A stretch of DNA of 10,479 nt. It comes from Dehalococcoidia bacterium UBA4060. Its GTDB lineage: Bacteria; Chloroflexota; Dehalococcoidia; GIF9; UBA5629. The notes beneath the pieces are model-generated. The model made no database searches, was not told where the DNA came from, and saw only the letters and a list, made by a program, of their open reading frames with translations. Shown piece by piece: positions 5,476-10,479 of the stretch (within the stretch, counting starts at the first letter, position 1; each line of letters opens with the position of its first letter). The stretch lies in assembly GCA_002383665.1 (NCBI GenBank), contig DFZI01000081.1, positions 1 to 10,479 on the forward strand. Reading direction: 5' to 3'. Both the position numbers and the translations under genes were made by a program.

Positions 5476-5760
5476 TCATGTCAATGCTGGCTCTTTCCTC
5501 CGTGTAGATTGCAGGTTAAACCTTCGCCAGGGATGAGTTGGGGGAGGAATGTATTTCCTCCTTGGTGTAAGGATTTCTTGTTTTTGATGAGAGATTGTTG
5601 GCTTTTGAGGTAACTCCTCGATTTCTGTGAAGATGACCTCTCTATCTCTGTAGGCCATGTGAATAGAGCCATCCAAATGCTCGTGCACTGTAACCCTTCT
5701 TGCTCATAGTTAATGATCATCCTTCCATTCAGGTACCTCCTTAAGAGTTGCCTTTTCCTT
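5476..5760 (-). pseudogene. Transposase C-terminal fragment, frameshifted (ISNCY-like)
   Basis: Minus-strand codons from 5703 to the TGA at 5478-5476 read ARRVTVHEHLDGSIHMAYRD, then REVIFTEIEELPQKP, and finish with RRKYIPPPTHPWRRFNLQ. The VxVHEHLDGSIHxxYxxREV block and the KYIPPPxHPWRRF tail are typical of the C-terminus of insertion-sequence transposases of the ISNCY/integrase-core group, as I recall them. Just upstream a TGA (5706-5704) closes the frame. The next frame continues sensibly as LLRRYLNGRMIINYEQE (about 5757-5706), so a single-base loss near 5700 probably split the gene. The DDE catalytic core and both insertion-sequence ends are missing from the window, so the element cannot move. 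It is a footprint of past insertion next to the recombinase-like fragment. Confidence 0.65.
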
Positions 5761-5845
5761 AGCACTTTTTTCGAAAAGAGGACATTTCTATTGAGTTTTC
5801 TATATGACATTATCATGGAGTTACGACACAGAAGAAAAACGGCCC

Positions 5846-5874
5846 TTGCTATCCCCCTACACATCGGTTATAAT
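5846..5874 (+). promoter_or_regulatory. Promoter of the regulator-degV operon
   Basis: TTGCTA (5846-5851), a 17 bp spacer and a perfect TATAAT (5869-5874) predict transcription from about 5881, leaving a leader of roughly 14 bases before ATG 5895. The boxes lie just beyond the transposase fragment, so the insertion debris stops short of the working operon. Confidence 0.78.
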
Positions 5875-5894
5875 ATTTTGGTTTCTTTGGAAAA

Positions 5895-6641
5895 ATGGGA
5901 CCGGAAAACATCGATAAAAATCAGATTAGATTGACTGCCAGGCAGAAGAACTTTCTGTCCAGACTGGTAGAAATATATCATGAGCTCAAAACGCCCGTCC
6001 ATTATAGCGTAATTGCACGGAGTTTGGGGCTGAGCAGCTCCACAGCCTACGACATGCTGAGGGTGCTGGAAGAGAAGGGGATGGTCAGCTCACAATATAA
6101 AACGGATAAGAAGGCCGCAGGTCCGGGACGTGCCAGCATCGTATTTCGGCCAAGCGTCAGTGCTATCAGGCAGTTTATACCGTTCGATATAGATAACAGT
6201 TTGATCGGTGAATGGAAGGAGACGAGGGCAAGCATCATCAACAGCCTGGAGAATAAAGGTGGGGCAGATAGCATGGAACTGGTAAATGCTCTGCTCAGGC
6301 AGTCCGATAAAATGCATTCACCTATGGCAAGCTGTGCTCTTGTGCTTACAGCTCTGATGATAAGCTTCCGGGAATCCAGAAAGGAAACGGGTAATGCGGA
6401 CATGGTTGATTTAATATCGAAAGTGCCTGCGAGCGGGCCGGGCATAAGCTCGATAGCCAGCTTTATGCTGGGTCTCCTGGTGGCTGACCGCAGGGTGCGT
6501 GATCAGATCAAGAACTATCAGGAGTATATCGGTAAATATATTTCGTTTGCCCAGGATATGAGCCAGGAAAATCTGAACAATTTGCATGAGCTGATGATGG
6601 ATGTATGTGCCAGTCTCTGGCCGGAGATGGCATTCCGATAG
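5895..6641 (+). CDS. Winged-helix transcriptional regulator with an unrecognised C-terminal domain
   Basis: The protein has 248 residues from ATG 5895. GGAAAA directly before it is a modest ribosome site, but the promoter only 20 bases upstream rules out a much earlier start. Residues 12-66 form a winged helix-turn-helix: RLTARQKNFLSRLVEIYHEL, then TPVHYSVIARSLGLSSSTAYDMLRVLEEKGMV, with the recognition helix about 48-61. Residues 67-86 are a basic, Gly-rich wing (YKTDKKAAGPGRASIVFRP). This part resembles the DNA-binding domain of LexA and MarR/IclR-type regulators. Residues 90-248 are largely helical, with a hydrophobic stretch SCALVLTALMISF and SISSFMLGLLVA-like segment (about 155-205), and match no ligand domain that I recognise. 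There is no LexA Ser-Lys protease motif. The gene leads a two-gene operon with degV, so regulation of fatty-acid or membrane-lipid handling is a reasonable inference, not shown. Confidence 0.83.
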   Translation: MGPENIDKNQIRLTARQKNFLSRLVEIYHELKTPVHYSVIARSLGLSSSTAYDMLRVLEEKGMVSSQYKTDKKAAGPGRASIVFRPSVSAIRQFIPFDIDNSLIGEWKETRASIINSLENKGGADSMELVNALLRQSDKMHSPMASCALVLTALMISFRESRKETGNADMVDLISKVPASGPGISSIASFMLGLLVADRRVRDQIKNYQEYIGKYISFAQDMSQENLNNLHELMMDVCASLWPEMAFR

Positions 6642-6669
6642 CAATAAACAAAAAATATGCGAGGTAGAG

Positions 6670-7515
6670 ATGGTAAAAATAGTGACAGATAGCAGTTGTG
6701 ACCTTTCGGATGAGATTTTAAAAGAGCTCGATATTACTATGGTTCCCCTTTCCGTAAGATTCGGGGAAGAGGTTTTCAGGGAAAGGGTGGATATGACCGC
6801 CGAGCAGTTTTTTCAGCGACTGCTGAAGGACCCTTTTCATCCCGCCACAATTCAGCCTAACTCGGTTGACTTTCTTGGTGCTTATGAGAAGGCCTGTGCA
6901 GGTGCCGATGGCATTGTTTCCATACATATCAGCAGCAAGATGAGCGGCACTATCAACTCAGCCAGGGAAGCAAAAGGCATGCTGAAAAGCGGTTGCCCTG
7001 TGGAGATCATCGATTCGAAAACGGTCAGTGTTGACCTGGGCAATGTCGTGATCGCTGCAGCGGAAGCAGCCAAGCAGGGCAAGAGTATGCAGGAGGTGGT
7101 TCGTGTAGCTAATGAAGCAATTGATAATGTCCGTGCCCTTTGCCTTCTGGATACACTCAAATTCCTGGAAAAAGGCGGACGGATCGGCAAGGCGACAGCC
7201 CTGGTCGGCACGGTCTTAAACGTCAAGCCCATCATCACCGTTAAAGACGGGGAGGTCGTTCCCTACGGGAGGGTGCGCAACTATGAGAAAGGGTTGGACC
7301 AGGTGGTCAAGTTCATACAGGGCTATTCTGATATCCAGGAGATACTGGTTGCCTGGACTACGGATGAGAAGCCTGCCAGGGACCTGGCCGGGCGTGTCTC
7401 GGCTTTCTATAAGCTTAAGCCGGTCAAAGTGATGCGGGTGGGCACCACTCTCGGCGTTCATGTGGGGCCGGGTGCCATCATCATGTCGTTGCGCTGCAGC
7501 CCGAAGGCAGCTTGA
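6670..7515 (+). CDS. DegV family fatty-acid-binding protein (FakB-like)
   Basis: The protein has 281 residues from ATG 6670, set by GAGG at 6661-6664. Earlier in-frame codons overlap the end of the regulator gene and lack a ribosome site. The DegV pattern is complete: MVKIVTDSSCDLSDE (1-15), TIQPN (60-64, the usual TSQPS loop with changes), HISSKMSGTINSAREA (86-101), VEIIDSKTVS (111-120), LDTLKFLEKGGRIGKA (160-175), KPIITVKDGEVVPYGRVR (186-203) and GVHVGPGAI (262-270). In FakB proteins a Thr and a Ser in the TxQP and SGT loops hold the fatty-acid carboxylate. T60 and S92 are the equivalents here. FakB presents exogenous fatty acid to the kinase FakA for phospholipid synthesis. No FakA gene is in this window. 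It is cytoplasmic, with no signal peptide. It is co-transcribed with the upstream regulator (28 bp gap) and converges with hemL. Confidence 0.93.
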   Translation: MVKIVTDSSCDLSDEILKELDITMVPLSVRFGEEVFRERVDMTAEQFFQRLLKDPFHPATIQPNSVDFLGAYEKACAGADGIVSIHISSKMSGTINSAREAKGMLKSGCPVEIIDSKTVSVDLGNVVIAAAEAAKQGKSMQEVVRVANEAIDNVRALCLLDTLKFLEKGGRIGKATALVGTVLNVKPIITVKDGEVVPYGRVRNYEKGLDQVVKFIQGYSDIQEILVAWTTDEKPARDLAGRVSAFYKLKPVKVMRVGTTLGVHVGPGAIIMSLRCSPKAA

Positions 7516-7525
7516 TGCGTGTTTT

Positions 7526-7540
7526 GACCGGCTATCGGTC
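7526..7540. terminator. Weak hairpin between convergent degV and hemL
   Basis: GACCG-GCTAT-CGGTC forms a 5 bp stem with a 5-base loop, and two G-T pairs can extend it. It sits in the 50 bp gap between the two converging genes but has no T-run on either strand, so it is at most a weak or factor-dependent stop. An alternative pairing GGCTA (7530-7534) with TAGCC (7555-7559) also exists. Confidence 0.3.
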
Positions 7541-7565
7541 GGTCTGGTTCCGGGTAGCCTGCAGA

Positions 7566-8852
7566 CTAAAGTGAAGCGAATGCCCTGTCCATGGCGTCTA
7601 TGGTATGCAGGATATCTTCATCTGTATGTGCCAGGGAGACAAAGGCAGTCTCAAACTGGGAGGGCGGCCAGTAAATGCCTGCCTCAAGCAAACGGTTGAA
7701 GAACCTGGCAAAAAGTGCGGTATCCGATCTTTGGGCCGAATTATAATCCGTCACCGCTATCTTATTGAAAAATATGGTCAGCAGTGAAGCTGCCCGCGCA
7801 ATCTGTATTTTTATACCGTGCCTGGCTGCCGAGGCTAAAATTCCCTGCTCAAGCAATGCTGAATGTTGATCAAGCTGCTCGTAAATGCCGCTCTCTTGCA
7901 GCAGGCGAAGAGCAGCAATGCCTGCTGCCATGGCCAGGGGATTACCGGACAAGGTGCCTGCCTGGTAAACCGGTCCTTCGGGAGCCAGATGCTGCATGAT
8001 CTCCCGGCTACCTCCGTAGGCACCGACCGGCAATCCTCCGCCGATGATCTTGCCCAGACAGGTAAGATCAGGCCTGATCTTGAAGACGGACTGTGCTCCC
8101 CCATAGGCCAGCCTGAAGCCGGTGATGACCTCGTCAAAGATAAGCAAAGAGCCGTTGTCCGTAGTTACTTTACGCAGTCCCTCAAGAAAACCCGGCTCGG
8201 GACACACTACGCCCATGTTGGCAGCGACCGGCTCTATAATGATGGCGGCAATCATGTCTGGATATAGCTGGAAAGCCTGCTCGACGGCCTTGAGGTCGTT
8301 GTAGGGAAGTGTATGGGTAGCTTGAGTGTACCCGGCCGGCACGCCCGGGGAATTGGGGATGCCGAAAGTGGCAACGCCGGAGCCGGCTTTAGCCAGTAGT
8401 CCGTCAGAGTGACCATGATAGCAGCCGGCGAACTTGATGATATGGTCACGTCCTGTGAAGGCGCGCGCCAGACGTATGGCGGACATGGCAGCCTCGGTGC
8501 CTGAGTTGACAAACCTAACCATTTCAATCGATGGCATAGCCTTGTTGACCATCTCGGCCAATGTTACCTCTGGCTCGGTGGGGGCGCCGAAGCTGGTGCC
8601 ATTTTGGGCGGCATGGATGATGGCTTCGATGATCTGTGGGTGGGCATGACCGTGTATGAGAGGCCCCCAGGAGCAGACGTAATCTATATAACGGTTGCCG
8701 TCGGCATCATATATCTTGGAGCCCTGTCCCCGGCTAATGAATGGTGGTGTGCCGCCGACAGCCCTGTAGGCCCTCACCGGGCTGTTGACTCCACCCGGCA
8801 GGTATTGTCTGGCACGATCGAAGAGTTGCTGCGATTTATCAGTCTGCCTCAT
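7566..8852 (-). CDS. hemL: Glutamate-1-semialdehyde 2,1-aminomutase
   Basis: This PLP enzyme isomerises glutamate-1-semialdehyde to 5-aminolevulinate, the second step of the C5 route to tetrapyrroles, in the cytoplasm. The protein has 428 residues, the normal family length. Signatures are LPGGVNSPVRAYRAVGGTP (18-36), VNSGTEAAMSAIRLARAFTGR (115-135) for the phosphate-binding loop, the AGCYHGHSDGLL block (142-153), and GSLLIFDEVITGFR (234-247) with D240 contacting the pyridine nitrogen. CLGKIIGGGLPVGAYGG (265-281) carries the Schiff-base lysine K268, followed by AGTLSGNPLAMAAG (298-311). These distinguish GSAM from related aminotransferases. The start ATG 8852 follows the hemB stop by 9 bases, with a modest GAGAG site. 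It is the last gene of the hemD-hemB-hemL run. HemL at the start of the pathway and HemB next confirm a glutamate-based (not glycine-based) supply of aminolevulinate. Confidence 0.97.
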   Translation of the reverse strand: MRQTDKSQQLFDRARQYLPGGVNSPVRAYRAVGGTPPFISRGQGSKIYDADGNRYIDYVCSWGPLIHGHAHPQIIEAIIHAAQNGTSFGAPTEPEVTLAEMVNKAMPSIEMVRFVNSGTEAAMSAIRLARAFTGRDHIIKFAGCYHGHSDGLLAKAGSGVATFGIPNSPGVPAGYTQATHTLPYNDLKAVEQAFQLYPDMIAAIIIEPVAANMGVVCPEPGFLEGLRKVTTDNGSLLIFDEVITGFRLAYGGAQSVFKIRPDLTCLGKIIGGGLPVGAYGGSREIMQHLAPEGPVYQAGTLSGNPLAMAAGIAALRLLQESGIYEQLDQHSALLEQGILASAARHGIKIQIARAASLLTIFFNKIAVTDYNSAQRSDTALFARFFNRLLEAGIYWPPSQFETAFVSLAHTDEDILHTIDAMDRAFASL

Positions 8853-8861
8853 GGATATCTC

Positions 8862-9842
8862 TCAGGCTGATGAGAGCCATCTGGCCGCTTCCCTGGCAAA
8901 GTAGGTGATAATAATATCAGCGCCGGCCCTTTTAATCGAGGTTAGAGTTTCCAGGACGACGCGTTTCTCATCCAGCCAACCGTTCTGGACGGCGGCTTTG
9001 AGCATGGCATATTCACCGCTGACGTTATAGGCGGCCAGGGGAACATTGAACCTGTCACGTGCCATGCGGATGATATCCAGGTAGGGCAGGGCGGGCTTGA
9101 CCATAATTATATCTGCGCCTTCGTTGATATCCTGCTCGATTTCACGCATGGCTTCACGGGCATTGGGTGAGTCCATCTGGTAGGAGCGGCGGTCGCCGAA
9201 CTGCGGTGTAGATTCTGCTGCCTCCCGGAACGGACCGTAAAAGCCGGATGCATACTTGGCCGAGTAGGCCAGTATGGGTATATTGCTGAAGCCGTTGCTG
9301 TCCAGATATTCGCGTATTGTCTTAACCCTGCCGTCCATCATGTCGGAAGGGGCTACAATATCTGCGCCAGCCTCAACATGTGAGAGTGCCATTCTGGCCA
9401 GCATGGGAAGGGTCCCGTCGTTGAGTATGCAATCACCTTTGATCACACCGCAGTGCCCGTGGCTGGTGTACTCGCACAGGCAGACATCGGTCACGATCAG
9501 CAGTTGAGGAACAGCCTTCTTGATCATGCGAATGGCCTGCTGTATAACACCATCAGCGGTATAGGCCTGCGAGCCGACGTCATCCTTATGCTGTGGTATG
9601 CCGAAGAGGATGACAGCGGGGATGCCGAGCGAGGCTATCTCCTTTACCTCGGGCTCCAGCATGTCGGGCGAGAAACGGTGTATGCCGGGCATGGAGGAGA
9701 TATCCTGTTTGATCTTTTTACCCTCCACAACGAAAAGGGGATAGATGAGATTGCTCACACTTACGTGGTTTTCCCTCACCAGCGATCGGATGGCCTCGTT
9801 GGTGCGAAGCCTGCGTAAACGCACCTGTGGAAACCCGGCCAT
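8862..9842 (-). CDS. hemB: Porphobilinogen synthase (delta-aminolevulinic acid dehydratase)
   Basis: It condenses two molecules of 5-aminolevulinate into porphobilinogen. I give ATG 9842 (326 residues) because AAGGAGG (9856-9850) is 7 bases from it but only 1 base from the alternative ATG at 9848, which would add two residues. Counting from 9842, VCLCEYTSHGHCG (120-132) carries three cysteines of the zinc site (C121, C123, C131), so this is a zinc-dependent enzyme and not the Asp-rich magnesium type. The two active-site lysines are in SAKYAS (K196) and VKPALPYL (K249). Other family blocks are YPLFV near residue 35, DIVAPSDMMDGRV (161-173), YQMDSPNAREA (221-231) and AAYNVSGEYAML (270-281). The gene overlaps or abuts hemD at ATGATTATG and precedes hemL by 9 bases, so the three are almost certainly one transcript. 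Confidence 0.97.
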   Translation of the reverse strand: MAGFPQVRLRRLRTNEAIRSLVRENHVSVSNLIYPLFVVEGKKIKQDISSMPGIHRFSPDMLEPEVKEIASLGIPAVILFGIPQHKDDVGSQAYTADGVIQQAIRMIKKAVPQLLIVTDVCLCEYTSHGHCGVIKGDCILNDGTLPMLARMALSHVEAGADIVAPSDMMDGRVKTIREYLDSNGFSNIPILAYSAKYASGFYGPFREAAESTPQFGDRRSYQMDSPNAREAMREIEQDINEGADIIMVKPALPYLDIIRMARDRFNVPLAAYNVSGEYAMLKAAVQNGWLDEKRVVLETLTSIKRAGADIIITYFAREAARWLSSA

Positions 9843-9844
9843 AA

Positions 9845-10477
9845 TCATGCCTCCTTATTAAAATATTGTTCGAGGGCTGCCACCAGCCCGGGTATGGTCT
9901 GCTCCCTGGCCGTAATGTCGACCTTTAACCCCGCCTTCAAAGCGGTCTCAGCCGTCTTGGGCCCGATGCAGGCAATCACGAGGCCAGGTGGAAGCCTGTG
10001 TCTTCCCAGTGCCGACATAAAGTTGCTGACGGTGGAAGAGCTTGTGAAGGTGATAATGTCGATCTTCCCCTGTTGTACCATCTCTACTGCTTTATCGACG
10101 GCGGTATAGTCAGGAAGGGTGTGGTAGACTGCTACTTCATGAACCCTACCGCCCAGATTTCGGATGCCGTCGCTGAGATCGCTATCGGCTATATCGGCAC
10201 GGGGCAGCAGGAAATGTCTGTCCTTTATCCTGAGGGTTTTAAGACCGTTGAGTAGTCCCGCGCCAGTGTATACTGGTGGGCAATAGTCAGCCGTCAAGCC
10301 GTGAGAACGGAGTGCGGTGGAGGTGGCGGGGCCGATGGCACCGATCTTCCTGCCGTGCAGGGCACGGCTGTCCAGGTTCAGTACCGACATCCGTTTAAAG
10401 AAGGCTTCGACGCCGTTGACACTGGTAAAAATGACCCAGTGGAAGCTTTTCAAATTCCGTATGGCATCGTCCAGGCC
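9845..10477 (-). CDS. hemD: Uroporphyrinogen-III synthase, 5'-truncated by the window edge
   Basis: HemD inverts ring D and closes hydroxymethylbilane to uroporphyrinogen III. The frame is open to the window edge (GLDDAIRNLKSFHWVIFTSVNGVEAFF), so the TTG at 10453 is not a start and roughly 40 residues are missing compared with the usual 250-260. Recognisable blocks are WVIFTSVNGVEAFFKRM, KIGAIGPATSTALRSHGL, the central linker with FLLPRADIADSDLSDGIRNLGGRVHEVAVYHT, then DIITFTSSSTVSNFMSALG, LVIACIGPKTAETALKAGL and the end PGLVAALEQYFNKEA. The two repeated half-domains, each with a TSxN/TSSS and an IGPxT motif, are the family hallmark despite low overall conservation. Whether it is a separate protein or the HemD part of a CobA-HemD fusion cannot be decided because the 5' end is outside. 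Its TGA overlaps ATG 9848 in ATGA. Confidence 0.93.
   Translation of the reverse strand, partial: GLDDAIRNLKSFHWVIFTSVNGVEAFFKRMSVLNLDSRALHGRKIGAIGPATSTALRSHGLTADYCPPVYTGAGLLNGLKTLRIKDRHFLLPRADIADSDLSDGIRNLGGRVHEVAVYHTLPDYTAVDKAVEMVQQGKIDIITFTSSSTVSNFMSALGRHRLPPGLVIACIGPKTAETALKAGLKVDITAREQTIPGLVAALEQYFNKEA
9850..9856 (-). promoter_or_regulatory. Ribosome binding site that decides the hemB start
   Basis: AAGGAGG, encoded within the last codons of hemD (NKEA), is a perfect anti-16S match. The spacing is 7 bases to ATG 9842 and 1 base to ATG 9848, which favours the inner start while keeping translation coupled to hemD termination. Confidence 0.75.
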
Positions 10478-10479
10478 TG

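Noticed and set aside
6601..6669. DegV starting at ATG 6601
   Set aside because: The extension overlaps the regulator gene, lacks a ribosome site and adds residues not seen in DegV proteins. GAGG before ATG 6670 is decisive.
1..10479. CRISPR array, tandem repeats, riboswitch or a new defence system
   Set aside because: No regularly spaced repeats were visible, no long structured leader precedes any gene, and no nuclease, helicase or reverse-transcriptase pattern was found. The toxin-antitoxin pair is of a known type.

Overview
This is a bacterial chromosomal window of about 50% G+C. My best guess for the source is an anaerobe of the Chloroflexota, class Dehalococcoidia. The hints are an HpaB/4-hydroxybutyryl-CoA dehydratase-like gene, a hemD-hemB-hemL cluster and a regulator-DegV pair, all in a compact layout. 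Nothing in the window proves that placement. Genes use ordinary sigma-70-type promoters: five boxes with a 17 bp spacer can be read directly. Start codons mostly follow a GGAGG-like ribosome site.

Left part (1-2700). The 3' portion of an HpaB/AbfD-family gene runs off the left edge and converges, stop to stop, with a membrane-anchored hypothetical gene on the minus strand. Then come a minus-strand tRNA-Gly(TCC) with an unusual C at position 33, a 107-residue acidic helical protein with a very clear promoter, a strong hairpin, an 82-residue coiled-coil protein with one CPKC knuckle, and tRNA-Val(GAC).

Middle (2700-5860) is an accessory stretch that begins 20 bp after tRNA-Val. It holds an apparently intact RelE/ParE-type toxin with a ribbon-helix-helix antitoxin, about 400 bp without genes that contain a tRNA-like relic, and an S41-type secreted peptidase broken by two in-frame stops and one frameshift. 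It ends with eroded fragments of what look like a serine recombinase and an insertion-sequence transposase. This is a mobile-DNA graveyard in which the toxin-antitoxin pair is the only gene set that still looks functional.

Right part (5840-10479) returns to housekeeping genes. A winged-helix regulator with an unrecognised C-terminal domain sits 28 bp upstream of a DegV fatty-acid-binding protein, under one promoter. Converging on it from the right edge is the tetrapyrrole cluster hemD (partial)-hemB-hemL, tightly packed with a 4-base ATGA overlap and a 9 bp gap. HemL makes 5-aminolevulinate, HemB condenses it to porphobilinogen, and HemD closes the ring to uroporphyrinogen III.

I looked for a new system and found none that I can defend. 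The best leads are the HpaB-family enzyme that appears to lack cluster and catalytic residues of the dehydratase, the C33 glycine tRNA, the regulator-DegV pairing, and the promoter palindrome in front of the 107-residue gene.
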